A DNA stretch of 64,000 nt from Cheiracanthium punctorium (taxonomy: Eukaryota > Arthropoda > Arachnida > Araneae > Cheiracanthiidae): assembly GCA_038373885.1 (NCBI GenBank), contig JAWZYV010013191.1:62001-126000 (forward strand), written 5' to 3'. The notes beneath the pieces are model-generated. The model searched no databases, was not told the origin of the DNA, and saw only the letters and a program-made list of their open reading frames with translations. The position numbers were made by a program, and so were the translations under genes. Positions within the stretch are counted from its first letter, which is position 1. Each line of letters opens with the position of its first letter. Below are positions 49,858-62,372 of the stretch, piece by piece.

Positions 49858-50242
49858 ATAGTTACAGATATAGATTTAATACCTAATTCCTCCGTAAATA
49901 TATTTCTGCTGCTCTTCCACGGCCATCCTCAGGCCAGCTGATTCCTCTGAGGGAATGGCCTTGTATTCTGTTGCTCCTTTTTTCTCCCCACAGATCTTCT
50001 ATCGTATGACGTCACAACTACTAATAGTAACTACAGAGGGCAGCATTAATGACATGATGCACACAAACATTGATGGAGTCTGGAGTGACGTCATACAACA
50101 GAAGATCCGTAGGGAGAAAAAAAGGAGCAAGAGAATACGATGCCATTCCCACAGAGGAATGAGCTGAACTGAGGATGGCCGTGGAAGAGTGACAGAAATA
50201 TATTTCTAGAGGAATTAGGTATTAAATCTATATGTGTAACTA
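49858..50242. mobile_element. foldback-type element with about 150 bp arms
   Basis: ATAGTTACAGATATAGATTT at the left is mirrored at 50225-50242; arms share TAATACCTAATTCCTC, TTCCACGGCCATCCTCAG and TGACGTCA, facing each other around 80 bp. AAACTTCTATGTT occurs outside both arms (about 49813 and 50245). Non-coding, in the putative 3' UTR intron of Miga. Confidence 0.85.
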
Positions 50243-51211
50243 TAAACTTCTATGTTTATTGTTTAAGTTTGATTATATTTTATTGCAGTACTTATATTTT
50301 ATTATAGTTTTAGTGCTTGTGATCTTAAAAATAAAATTTCATCATATCACGTGTAACGCTTCCCCACTCTTTCCACTGGTTATATTGTTCCCCTGGATAT
50401 ATCGCACGTTTTTCTTGTCTCCCGACAAGCGTGATATAATGAGGGGCTACTGTATTACCAAGTCTCTTAAGAATACATTTTTAAAAGTATTACATAGAAG
50501 TCTTGCTGTAGATAGTGCTTTTGCAAACCATCTTTTCATTTGCAACCTACTGCTTTTGTGATGGTTTCAACTGTGGTTTATATCCACCAACTTACTATCT
50601 TGCTGAATCCAGTGCTTATTGTCAGGGTATTTTCATTGCAGCTATTTTGTGTAAATGTTAATGTTAACTCTTTGCCCTCCTTTTGTTTTTTAATTTCTAC
50701 TGTTATCTATTAAGTTTACATTTTATTTAAAACTTAAATTTCCTAATTCTCCCCCGAAGTACTTCACCACTGAGTGCTTTTATGTTTAAGATACTGAATC
50801 CAACTGCACCATGAAGCAACTCCCCCGAGTAAACAAACAAGACAGGTTTCCATTAACTTGATTGAAATTAGCCAATTAGCTTCTAATCAAGTCAGGATGG
50901 TGCAGATTAGGAAAATCATGGTAAAATCAGAGAGTTTTGTAAAAGTACTCAAAATTTGAGAAACTTGTCATTTTTGCTTTGCCAACAGGACCATTTTATT
51001 GCTGAACAGGCAAATCATAGCCAGAAGTAGAAACCACAATTTGAAAGCAGAATCTCTCCAAGCAGAGATTCATACCAATCCTTTTCCAGGAAAAAAAGAA
51101 AAAGACTTGGGCATAGCATTAAATTTCTTTTTCCTTTTCTTTAAAAAAAAAAAAAAGTTTTTCAGTTTCTGATTTATTTGACCTCTAATTAAACCTTATA
51201 GTATAAACTAA
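50243..51211. other. nothing recognised
   Basis: AT-rich sequence after the terminal coding exon; no gene or resolved repeat. Confidence 0.45.
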
Positions 51212-51358
51212 ATATGGGTAACCTTTAGAAAGTTGCGGGCCAAACTTGAGGTCGTGGGCTGTAATAATTGGGATTTATGTGGGATTTTTGATGATTTAAA
51301 AGGGTTTTTGATTGCAGGCTGTATTTAAAAGACGAGGTGGGCCAGAGGTTGCCAATAT
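51212..51358. mobile_element. possible miniature hAT element
   Basis: TATGGGTAACCTTTAGAAAG...GCGGGCC at the left and GGGCCAGAGGTTGCCAATAT at the right are imperfect inverted ends of the kind GGTTGCCAACC. No clear target duplication. Confidence 0.4.
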
Positions 51359-51875
51359 ATGGTTTAAACCACTTGAAACATGTTAAATTAATAAAAAGAC
51401 ATGTTCTTGATCTTAATAAAAAGAAACATTAAAAAAAAAAGGGATAATTCAATTTTTAGAAATAATTACAAACTGTTATCATGCTAGCAATAGGTCATAC
51501 GTAACAACTGAAATTATTCTGTATAAAAATATTAATAAGTGTATAGAAAAATGTACTTTTTTTTTCCTTTCTCAAAAAATGGGCAGAACTTTCCTGTAGA
51601 TCTAATATACATAGAAAAAGATGTTAGAGATTAAAACCAAACAGTAACATACCATACCATGTGACAATTAACTTACAAATAATTAAATAATATTACTTAC
51701 CAATTAATAATATTACTGGAATCATTAAAAGAATCTATTAGATTAATTCAGTAAAAAACACAGTGTATTGATATCCTTGAATATGCTCTCAAAAAATACG
51801 CAGTCAGTGTAAAAACAAGTAAAATATTTCTACATTTTCTTTTTAATTATACTCATTTTTTTCTTCTCTTTTAAG

Positions 51876-52300
51876 TGCACACAAAATTTGAATATTGAAA
51901 CTGCTGAAAAATATGAATCTCATTGCTATTTTGAATTTTTTCTTTTCCCATCACCATGGCCACTGCAATGTGCAACATTTTTGTTTGGCAAGAACAGGAG
52001 TTTCAGAGACAAGAGTTCTAATGAGGAATACTTTTACATTTTTATTTATTTTTAATTTAAAAAAAATGGTTATTTGAATTTTTATGAATTTGTCTCTTAA
52101 GTATGTTTTATTGATTCCACAAGGCTGTATGAAATACATTTTATGTGTTGTGAATTCAGTTGCTTTCATGTGTAAAACATAAAACATTCTTTTACATTGT
52201 TTGTAAATGTTTGCACAAGAGAATGAATTATGTAAATTTTTCATACAAAATGCTGTACATATGTTTTCATCATATTTGAAATAAAATAATGAAATCTCTG
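51876..52300 (+). other. Miga: candidate spliced 3' UTR exon of Miga
   Basis: A strong donor (aaag|gtatgt, GT at 49471) lies 23 bases after the Miga stop, and a polypyrimidine-rich acceptor (ttcttctcttttaag) ends at 51875. The sequence from 51876 has no coding frame and reaches an AATAAA with a GT-rich stretch after it. Splicing in the 3' UTR is an inference; a simple read-through UTR is the alternative. Confidence 0.4.
52280..52285 (+). promoter_or_regulatory. candidate poly(A) signal for Miga
   Basis: AATAAA, followed within about 60 bases by T/GT-rich sequence (ttccttgtag, tgttttgtgc). It is the best placed signal after the Miga stop if the 3' UTR intron is real. Confidence 0.4.
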
Positions 52301-52619
52301 AATGTAAATATTTTCCTTGTAGATTTTAATTTTAAAAATAGGTGTTTTGTGCAAAATTAAATTTGTATTATTTTCATTTTTGAAAATTGTGTTTTTAAAA
52401 ATATTTTTCAATAATTTCTTTATACTTTGAGTCTATTTGATAGAAATGCCTAATGTAGTTCTTTCTTTTAAATATTGAAGTAAAAATTAATAATACATTC
52501 GACATTTGTCATTCTGGCACCCCTTTAGTCCAGTCTGCCCATTGCAGCATGTTAGTTGGTTATGAATCTTTCCTGTTAAAATTTAAAATCTTCCCTCTTT
52601 CATTTCAATACAGTGCAGT

Positions 52620-52793
52620 CATTGGCGTAGCCAAGAGGGAGATAGGGGGGGGTCACAACCCCCATGAGGAATCTTTTGTCATACAAAATGTATATTCTTC
52701 ACTCCCTTATCACACACACATATACATATATGTGAGTTGCAGTAGTCGTAACCCCCCCCCCCCCCATGAAAAATTTCTGGCTATGCCACTGAG
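52620..52793. mobile_element. miniature hAT element with exact 8 bp duplication
   Basis: Ends CATTGGCGTAGCCA and TGGCTATGCCACTG, flanked by AGTGCAGT at 52612-52619 and 52794-52801. 174 bp with internal G and C runs. Confidence 0.92.
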
Positions 52794-52801
52794 TGCAGTG
52801 T

Positions 52802-55259
52802 ATAGTTTTGTATTGCTTCTCTGTAGTCTGCGTATTCTCTAAATTCCAAGAGTTGCGCAGTAGAAGTCTGTGCTATAAAAAAAACTGACCCTTAAATATG
52901 TCTTTTGACCACAAGGGAGGATTTTTTTGCTGTCTATGACTCCTGAGAGACTTTCTAGTTCTGTTTGAAAGCACTTACAAACCACATGTCTAAGTGAAAG
53001 AATTCTCTGAAAATGTACTCTCAGTGTTATTTGTTAGCAAAAAACATTGAGCGTTTAATTATTACTTCCAAGTATGTATCAGTGAATTTTTTAGAAAGCC
53101 GATTATGTAATGTGTAAGTAAATACATTTTATGTACAGTATGTGTTTATAAGTTTATATAAATTTTGAAAGAATAATAATTAACTAATCAATTAGAAAGT
53201 AATTAATTTTATTTAATGTTTTTTTTTAATTGTTTTGTAATTTTACTCGGAATTTTGGGAAATGACATCTGGTGACACACATTCTTTAGGTTCAAATAAT
53301 GTTCTCCCCATATAAAAATCAGCTGCTTATTAAAATTGAACAAATTAGAGTGAATATAATTTCATTAAACTGCATATAGTGTGCTCAAATACTTTAAAAC
53401 TTAAATTGTACCTTATAAACATACCAACATGCATTCACTCTTGGAGTATAAACATTCCAATCCATTTAGAATGTAAAAAAATAATTCTTTTCGAACAAAT
53501 AATTTTGAATAAACAATCAGTCTTTATTTACTTTAGCAATAAATTCTGAACTTTTTACTTAACAAGTAATTGAATATTTAGTCCTTTAGAAGCATGGATG
53601 TGTGCCACCATTTTGTTTCATAGGAATTAATATTTACTCTTTGAAAATTCAAGTTAGATTGTTTAAAAAAAATCATTAAATGATAAATTTTATATTTGGA
53701 TTTTATGGAGATGCACTTGCAAAACTTCACGTCATTTGCAAAAAAGCTTTTCTTCACGACCAGCCTAGCAGTTAACCAAAGATTATACCCACCCCTCCTC
53801 ACTACACTCATGCTTAGTTCTGTAACGCATAGTGACAGGAATCAATGTCACATGACAGAAAAGAAAAATCTCACTTTCCCTTCATTCTTCAAATCGCGAA
53901 ATCATTATGCAGGATTTACTAATTAATTTTTTAATTGACCAAAAAATTATGCTAGACACTTGATTTTTTTTAAACGAAAGCTAAGTAGTTTGTCCATAAC
54001 TGTATATTTTCTTTTAGTGAGAATAATCTATAGCTTGCCCGATGCGAGTGTTGACAGACGAAACTTCAAAAAGTGTCTCCCAGTTTAATATTTTTTTTTT
54101 TATATGGAACATGCAGCTAATTTGAAAAGGCTAAATAAAGCCCACTTGTAGTAACAAATCGACAATTAGGGATTTGATAAACACCTTGATATTCCAAACT
54201 TGTTGTAGATCTGATTTTCAGAAAAAAAAGCATTTTGTGTTCCTGTTTGATTGTAAAATGTTTAAGCCCCCTTCTCCCCCCGAACACACACTCATAAACA
54301 CACATTATTTTTTTTTTTAAGTGAAATTATTGGGGTTACTTAGCTTTGTATGAAAAATATTAGGAGGCTTCAGCCTCCGGAATTCTTATTATGTTGAATG
54401 CCTATAAAGCATTTAAATGAACATAACAACCACTATATTTGAGTGACGTAAACAAGCCTCTTGTTGCATATTTCAGTTAGAAAAATTTAATTAAAAATAT
54501 CAAGAAAAAGCATTAAATTCAAGTTGTTTGAAAATGGTAATAGATTGAGTTACAAACATTCGGCTTTGATTTTTCACATTTTGCATAAAATTTATATCAT
54601 ATCAACTGTGTCATGTTTTCAGTTAATCTGTTAAGTGGGTCTACATTACAATGGCTCTTTAAAAGGACACAAAAACATCTATCCATTGCCATTCAGTCAA
54701 GGTCAAATTGCTCATGACAATCACTGCATCCTGGGAGTAACTTCAGCAAATTTGCAACACAGGATATTATACTTTGATATTACATAATTGCAGTTGATAT
54801 TTTTTTTTACACTGTTAGAAAAACAGTGTAAGAAAATGTAAAACTTAACAATACGCAGTGTAAAACGTAACAATAAACTCAGAAATTGTTATAAAAATAC
54901 AATGGTAGAATGTGTGCAAAATGGCTGCCACTCAAGTGATGTGTATGATATGTCATACCAAAATAGTCTGTGTGCCAACAGGAAGTTCTCAGATTTTCTA
55001 AAAAACATCTTTTTTTATCACTTACTCCATTCTTTGTTTTTTTCTTTATTGGTATCATCAATTCTGAATTGTAGAAGAATATTCTTTGCTCCTTTTATTA
55101 TAGCCCCTCAAGAAACAATGCTGCTTACTTTTAGAAACATTGTTCAGTATAAATGGTGAGCTAAGAAATAACAAATTGTCTGCATTTATTTATTCACATT
55201 TTTGTATGATTATATTCAGCTATAGCACTTTTGCCAAAACCTAATACACATTACTAAAA
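52802..55259. other. downstream of Miga, nothing recognised
   Basis: AT-rich intergenic or UTR-distal sequence. Small palindrome GGAGGCTTCAGCCTCC near 54364. Short open frames have no support. Confidence 0.45.
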
Positions 55260-56080
55260 CTAGCTGGAACCCGTCGAATTCGACGGTCACTTTATTGACC
55301 ATCATTGTTATGATGTTTAAAAAAAAAAAAAAAAAAACATGAGAAAGGTCAAAAACTTACCAAGATCTTGGACAAAATGGACAGGAAAAATCAGAGTGCA
55401 ACTTGGACGTGACATGACATGTGACAGAAAGTAAACAAAAAGTTGCGCACCAGTTCTTACTTTAGCAACTGTACAATGGTGGTGAAATGATTGAAATCTT
55501 TAAAATTTGTTTTTAACTATCTTTATTGAGTAAAGAAAGAAGAGTACATGTTAAATAACGAATGAGCTCGATTATACTCACAAATTCTAATTGAGTATTT
55601 CGTTGAAGACCATATTTCGGGTAAAGCCATCGACCACGGAACATGAGGTGAATCATCATGAGTGATCTTGACTGCCGTGGCATTCTTTGATCTAAACTAT
55701 TGAAAGAGCTACATGCAACATTTCATGAGACAATACGGGTTTAGGAAAGTAAACGCCAACATTATGAAGGGAAAATAGTAAAAATGTCGGAATTCTGCAA
55801 GAGACAAAAGATCTAATCCCCCAAATGGCGATCGCATGCTCTGTGCTTTATTTACCTTTTCTCACACTACTCTCGGTGGTAAAGATCCAAGATCAGACAG
55901 AAAACAGAAAATTTAAAGAAATAAGAGATGAAGTGCCAAAATAAAGGAGTTTATAACTGCGGTCAATGTGGTTAATAAACCACAATGGATTTTCTATAGA
56001 AAAATATGAAGAAAAAAGAAATTCTGAAAAACTTTCATATTTTAAATCCGCACTAATGTGCTATATGTAGGGAATAATCA
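55260..56080 (+). repeat. dispersed repeat opening with an EcoRI-centred palindrome
   Basis: Starts ACTAGCTGGAACCCGTCGAA and contains the perfect palindrome CCGTCGAATTCGACGG. The opening resembles the start of R2 at 22267 (ACTAGCGGCTACCCG). No coding content. Confidence 0.5.
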
Positions 56081-56085
56081 TTATG

Positions 56086-56562
56086 AAAAAATAAATAAAA
56101 ACTTTGTGAAAAAAACACACACATAAAAGGTTACTTCAAGGCATAACGATCATTCCGATCAAAAATTCGTTCGGTCTTCGTCAAACAGAGCAGAGGGAAC
56201 TGAAAAAGATAAACAATCAAGCATGTTGCCACAAGGAAACAAGAAAAGGTGGAAAAAACCAAGGAGAGGGGAAAAAAGAGAGTGGGGAAGGGAAACAAAG
56301 AAAAGAATATAAGGACAAAAATATATATATATATATATATATATAAATTAAAAAAAAAAAAAAAATCTTTTCCCCTCTCCTTGGTTTTTTCTGCCTTTTC
56401 TTGTTTCCTTGTGGCAACATGCTTGATTGTTTCTTTTTCAGTTCCCTCTGCTTTGTTTGACGGAAGAGTTTGTCTGACGAAGACCGAACGAATTTTCGGC
56501 CGAAACGATCGTTACACCTTGAAGTAACCTTTTTTTTTTTTCACAAAGTTTTTATTTATTTT
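56086..56562. repeat. inverted repeat, about 195 bp arms around a TA microsatellite
   Basis: Left arm 56086-56280 and right arm 56366-56562 share AGGTTACTTCAAGG, ATTCGTTCGGTCTTCGTC, CAAGCATGTTGCCACAAGG and CCAAGGAGAGGGG, in opposite orientation. The middle holds (TA)n and an A run. Confidence 0.9.
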
Positions 56563-56756
56563 ATCTTTTAACACCATTTTTTTGAGTGTTTATTTTCAAT
56601 CATTATGAAACTTAAACTAATTTATTCTAACTTTAATTACTTAATCCTTGTTTACAATAGCATAAATAAAACATAACTAAAATTTAAATAAAAACCTCTT
56701 CCCCAGTTTCTAAACAATAATCCGTTCTCCCGTCGTCACAAAAAAGATTTAATAGC

Positions 56757-57495
56757 TGTTCTGTATGAAGCAGCGGTATGGTTTTGTGAACGGCCATATG
56801 AGCTTTGTTTAAAATCAAAACAAGTTTCATCGGCAAAGTTGAGCAGCGCTTGTGCTGCTGGCCGAAGTTAATATTCTTTTCTGTGCTGATCTAGCTCACG
56901 AGTCGTTCTTTCGGCACGTACAAATTGTTATGCAAATGTTTCACCGTTTCGCCAGATGTAAATATCTTCGCTCCCGTGCGCGGCAGTCTCTGTTTGGGCA
57001 CCATGTCCGCCAGCCGTTTTCTACTAGTTTCTACCGTTGTATAAAAAGCTCTCAATCTCAGTTGTTTGCGAGGGAGCCGGGAGCATAGGGAGAAGTTCAG
57101 CCAGCGGTTGTAAGCCACGTTTAATTTAATTTAGACTGCGAATTGCAGAAATTTTTAGTTAAATGAAACTTTAAGCTAAATCTTTTGGCCATAGTATCGG
57201 CTTATTACGCTAGTTGCGTAAACTTTGCAAAAATGTAAATTATAAAAGTTCGTTTCGAATTTAGCCAAATGTCTTTAACTTAAAAATGTTTCCTTGTAAT
57301 TGATTGCTCATGAGACTGTAGAAATGTTTTATATTATGTGTCCTGAAAAATGTCATAATTACTTAGATGACTTGTAAGTAGAAATTGTTCTTTAATAAAC
57401 GTATTTTAGCCTATTTATGGCTTTGTTTTTTTTTCAAATTTAACTCTGATAAGCAGATGTTGGACCTCACGATGTTTTGTTCCCCAGGAACAACA
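56757..57495 (+). mobile_element. candidate solo LTR
   Basis: Begins TGTTCTGTATGAAGC and ends CCAGGAACAACA. TATAAAAA at about 57040, an initiator-like CTCAGTTG about 15-20 bases on, and AATAAA at 57394-57399 give the order expected of an LTR. No partner LTR and no clear target duplication; a promoter of an unrelated gene remains possible. Confidence 0.4.
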
Positions 57496-58135
57496 CTATA
57501 TATTAAAAAGCATATCATTATGCATGTGTCCCTATTTTTCTTCCTTACTCCATAAAACACTTCTTTGGAATTGAAATCCATATTAAAATTGCCGTCTACT
57601 AAAACTGTTTTACAATATTCGCCAAATACATTTTAGCTGTACTTCACCTTTATAAATATTGTTTTGAATGTGCAACATTATGCATGAGTGTGCCGTGTTT
57701 GTCTTCTTTGTTCCATAAAATACTTTTCAGAATTGAAATCTATATTAAAATCGCCTACCACAAAGCCACTTGGTCAGCAGACATGCTCCCAGTTTTTAAC
57801 TCCAGCAAGCTTGGTATTCATTTTACCAACCCACTCAAGTAATGAAAGGCTGAGTCAACCTCGCCCAGCCTGAGAATCAAACCTAGGACCTGTGGCACGG
57901 CAGCAGAATGAGCTAAACGTTATACCACTGGTATTATATTCTAAACATACTTCACCTTTATAAATACTGTTTGGAAAGTGTACCATAATCCATCAGTAAA
58001 CTGTATTTGCTTTCCCTGTTCCATAAAACAATTTCTTGGATTTGAAATATATATTAAAATCGCCTACCAAAACTATTTGACTACGTTTGCCAAGCGCATT
58101 CTAACTATACTTCTCCATTGTTGTAGGTAAATAAA
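57496..58135. repeat. tandem array, about 160 bp unit, split by a SINE
   Basis: Three units share TCCATAAAA.A, GAAAT(C/A)(C/T)ATATTAAAAT(C/T)GCC and ACTTC(A/T)CC, with TCCATAAAA near 57549, 57711 and 58020. The larger last interval is explained by the SINE at 57773-57930. Confidence 0.8.
57773..57930 (-). repeat. tRNA-derived SINE, family 3
   Basis: Minus strand: ATAACGTTTAGCTCATTCTG (A box region), GGTCCTAGGTTTGATTCTC (B box), then GGCGAGGTTGACTCAGCC and GTGGGTTGGTAAAATGAATA, a core widely shared by invertebrate SINEs. Confidence 0.65.
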
Positions 58136-59286
58136 TTGAGGCGTTTTTCAGTTTCTAGCCAAATCTAGAAAGGTATCGTCAAGCTAGGCTCAATTTTTGA
58201 GACTTATATTTGAGCCTAAAAACTTAGGACGTAGAGATAATCTCAAAAATGTAAAGACTGTGCTGCACTTTCAATATTTTGCATTGCAGCTGTATCACTC
58301 CTCAGACCCATGTCTGGAAGTTCGCCAACTGTGCGGCGATTTTTTTTTATTTTTTTTTTGAACAGCTTGTGTATTTGCCATCTACCGCGATCTTCCGTAA
58401 TTTGGCGACCTAAACTTACATACAACGGATCATTATTTCGCATTAGGGTTGCGAATAAAACACTGCTTTTTATTTTAGCTTGCTTAAACTTACGCGTACT
58501 TGCTTAAAATGCGTAATTAACGCAGCCAAATAATTTATTTTGAAACTGTTTACAGAGATTCTATTGGCTTTCAAGGATTTTAACTATCACTGTAAGGTCT
58601 CTCCATTGCTTGATTTTAACTGAATACAGCTATTTGCATCATTTCGGAAAAACATCATCTGAAATTTTAAACTCCTGTAATCGAAGCGATCGAATCTTAT
58701 GAAATTCTACTCCCATCTATAAAGACAGGCTTTATTCAGGTTACTCATTGGTCGGCGAGAGTACGCGCATGCTAAAACGGTATCAAATAATCTGATTGAA
58801 GCTGCGTATGTGTAAAGATAGGTTTTATTCTGGTATTTTCAGAAAGAGCACATCGATACTGAATTTTAACAGGCTTGTGCAACAGCTCTTCTTCTATGCT
58901 TTTATTTTTATTTGCTTCATATGTTGATTCCTACTTTAAGCCCCGTACTCTCATCAACCTGAAAAATCGCCGCACGTTTGCGAGCTGAACAGGTACAAGT
59001 TTCAACTCCAAAAGGAATTACATGAAAATGAATGGGAACAAATTAGCAATAAATGCATCAGTTAAGGAATTTGAAGACCCTCCATTATTGAACACACATT
59101 TATTGGCAACCGAAAAATAAATAAATAAAAGTTATGCTGGGTTGATTCCCACTTTCGGACCCCATTCCTCCAGTAGGTGATAAATGTATAGATGTTATAA
59201 TCATGGTGATTTTCTGTGAATATATGGCAACCTTTGTGAAAGCCACCATTTTGAACTCCGGTGCTATTATTTAACTAAGGTATATG
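58136..59286. other. unresolved dispersed repeat
   Basis: TTTCTAGCCAAATCTAGAAA and ATCGTCAAGCT near 58151 resemble the start of R3 at 29675. No gene is seen in the remainder. Confidence 0.4.
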
Positions 59287-59480
59287 CAGGGATGTTAACT
59301 CCAACATTTGATTTGGGAGCAGAAAAAATTTCATTTGGGAGCACCTCAGGAGCAGAAAAACTCCATTTGGGAGCAGAAAAATTCCATTTGGGAGCACAAA
59401 AAATTTAGCTTCCGCGAGGAAAACTAAGATTTGGGATCAGAATTAACAAGATTTTGGAGCATAAAATTGAACATTTCACT
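59287..59480. mobile_element. end of a hAT-like element (same family as 24138-27412)
   Basis: CAGGGATGTTAACTCCAACA followed by inverted minisatellite units ATTTGGGAGCAGAAAAA; corresponds to the right end at 27412 in opposite orientation. The other end is not found. Confidence 0.75.
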
Positions 59481-59812
59481 GTGTTGACTCTAGAAAAAAG
59501 GGCCGCCTGGGGGGAAATTTCAAAAAGGGCACTTTGGGGTTCCACAAGAATGTACAGGTAGATAACATATCTAGAAACTGGTTTGAAACTATCTGATCCC
59601 CGAAAATTTAACATGTAGAGTTGTAATATGTGTTCTGACTTACAATGCATAGTTAGATTTTTTCCAGTTTGTCTTTAGTTTCCCCCCTTTTCTTTTGGAG
59701 AAAATATCCTGTAGAAGTAAGTGTAAGTGAAATAGGAAAAATGATTTGTTGATAATATTTTGCTCTAAACATGACATAAATATGTGAATTAAATCTGTAC
59801 ATAACTGAAGTT

Positions 59813-60800
59813 TCTCTCTATTCTAAAAAAAAGTAAAGGCTGCTGGCGCTGTCAAAGCTTCTGGACCTATCTCCTCCTAAACCGTAGGGATTTGAGTTTC
59901 GACTAAGGTACCCACAGATTCGAAAAATTCCGAGGAACCTGCTAAGCTGATTTAAATTTCGAAAATCGAATTATTTTAGAAGATATTAATAAAAAACTGA
60001 AAAAATAAACCGAATGGTTGCCAGATTTGGCATAAAATCATTCATTCCTTTGCAACAAAGCGTTTCCAAGTATCTAGAATCGCGTGAAATTTACAAAGTT
60101 AACACAAAAAGCCTGATAACTTCTTCACCGTTTGCACGATCCGCTTGAAAATTTTCATGATCACGTATAAAAATATAGAAAACAATCTGCGCTTCTTTAA
60201 AAATATGAAAATCTACCCGTTCCCTCCTTTTTAAGCGATTTTTCGCTATTTTCAGCACCATTTTATTTCCGAGAGAAAAAAGTAAATCATTTGCATGACA
60301 AAATTACCCTTTTCAAGTTAATATGACGTCATACAATTGGGATTCAAATTCGTTTAAAAGAGATTTTCCAGATTAGACAGTTTATTATCATTTTTTTTTT
60401 TCACAAATAAATTGCTTGCATGGACATGAGAATAGCTGTGTACACAAAACGAAATCTTTCGATTGCGAAAAGATTCCGCGAGTTTCCAGAACAGCATAAA
60501 ATTTAATTTGGGTATCTCTCTATTCTAAAAAAAAAGTAAAGGCCGCTGGCGCTGTCAAAGCTTGTTGGCCTATTTCCTCCTAAACCATGGGGATTTAAGT
60601 TTCAACTAAGGTGCCCACAAATTCAAAAAATTCCGAGGAACCTGATGAGCTAAGTTAAATTTCGAAAATCGAATTATTTTAGAAGATATTAATAAAAAAC
60701 TGAAAAAATAAACAGAATGGTTGCCAGATTTGGTATAAAATCATTCATTCCTTTGCAACAAAGCGTTTCCAAGTATCTAGAATCGCGTGAAATTTACAAA
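59813..60800. repeat. dispersed repeat R1 with 286 bp direct repeats
   Basis: 59813-60097 recurs at 60515-60800 (shared CTGGCGCTGTCAAAGCTT, AATAAAAAACTGAAAAAATA, AAGCGTTTCCAAGTATCTAG). The 417 bp between them matches, inverted, the repeat split by Tc1 at 16258-18080. Non-coding. Confidence 0.92.
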
Positions 60801-62148
60801 CATGAGTTAGAATTACGCCCATTTTACACCAAAATAAAAACTATATGAAATAAGTAACTCAAAATGTGTTACACAAAGTTATCAATTTTCAAATAGTAAG
60901 TTCGCTTAGACAACAGGAGTTTATAATTAGCGATTATTCGTTTTTCCAAAACAGAATAACTAATATCTTGAAAATGAAAAATAATTAAAATGCAGATTAT
61001 TTTAAAGCCGGTTCTCGTCCAGCTGGATTATTTGCTACCAGTAGAAATATTTGGCGTTAACTATGCCATTATAGCAGTTATAGTACTTTGGATATTTGCT
61101 AGAGCGACGAGATGGTATAATTCGTAGTGTTAAGTATGCCAATCTGCAAATGATTATGTCAATGAAAGTATGGATAACGGTTTTCCGGTAACCTTAAATG
61201 AACAGTAAATATAGGTTGTGAGTATGTGTAAATCGCCAAATAATGAAAAGTCGCCATTGGTGGCGGGCTATTCTATCTGTTCCGTAGCTTTTATTAACTT
61301 TACATGTACGCAAGTCTCCAAATAATGAAAAATCGCCATGGGTGGGAAATTCGCAAGGTGTCCAATAGGTTTTACATTATTAAAAATACAGCTGAAACAT
61401 ATGTTCTTATTTTATCACACTTTAGCTCCTAATTAGTATAACCTTTGAATGGCAACATTAAATATTATTGTGTTTCTGAGGAGTACAAATAATTTTTCCA
61501 GCGATTATAAGCGGAATCCGCACTCCAGGTGGAGTATAGCTCAGGACCCGTACAACACGGATTCCCATAACAAAATATCTTCCGTGTTATGAGGGGTAGG
61601 GGGTCTATTGTAGTGTGAAGTTTAAATTTTTATGTACCAATGAAGATGCAAGAACTAAGCAATGTGTAGCTTAGCTCAGTAACATTCTATCTGATCCAAT
61701 CTTCGGGTTTTCTCTGTTGAAATTATGTCTTTTTTACGAATAAGCCCGATTAGGGGCCGAATGCCTCATATGAAAAGCGAGCGTAGCGAGTCTGGGGGCT
61801 TTGGCCCCTAGTTTGATTTAAAAAAAAAGAAGTTTTAATCTAAGTAATTTTGAATTTTCTGCTTAATTTTTTTTTTTCTTATCAAAATTACGTGATGTAG
61901 ATGTTTATTATTTATAAGAATAGTACATTTATTGAAGGTTTGAGAAATTTTTAGCCAGACATGATTTGTTAGGCCGTAGGAGAAGGCAGAGGGACTGTTA
62001 ATTTTTGTTCCTCAATTTTATCACACTATCACTATTGGACCACAATTACTGGATCACATTCATATATGATATTTCACCTATATTGATACAAAGTTTTAAA
62101 CAGAAAAGGACTGTCAGTGTAAGTGGATTAGGATAGATGTGTTTAGCA
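60801..62148. other. unresolved; one repeat end
   Basis: Two TCGCCAAATAATGAAAA-like segments near 61232 and 61315. The stretch to about 61815 ends GCGAGCGTAGCGAGTCTGG and GGGGGCTTTGGCCCCTAG, a border typical of an old interspersed repeat. No gene. Confidence 0.4.
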
Positions 62149-62372
62149 TAAGGTGACCAAACGTCCCCGTTTTCTGGAGACAGTCCCCATTTTCAGGACG
62201 TTTTTCAAATTGTCCCCAGAAAGTAAAAATGGAACTGGGACAATTTTTAATTATTGCATTGTTTTTCAATTAAATTACTGTTAATTATTGCATTAATTAT
62301 AAATGTCCCCAGTTTTGTTGTCAGAATCGGGGACATGTCCCCGATTCTGACTACAAAAATCTGGTCACCTTA
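62149..62372. mobile_element. miniature hAT element with exact 8 bp duplication
   Basis: TAAGGTGACCAAACG at the left and ATCTGGTCACCTTA at the right, flanked by GTTTAGCA at 62141-62148 and 62373-62380. 224 bp, rich in TCCCC/GGGGA motifs inside. Confidence 0.93.

Noticed and set aside
56321..56345. TA dinucleotide run as regulatory signal
   Set aside because: Plain microsatellite at the centre of an inverted repeat.
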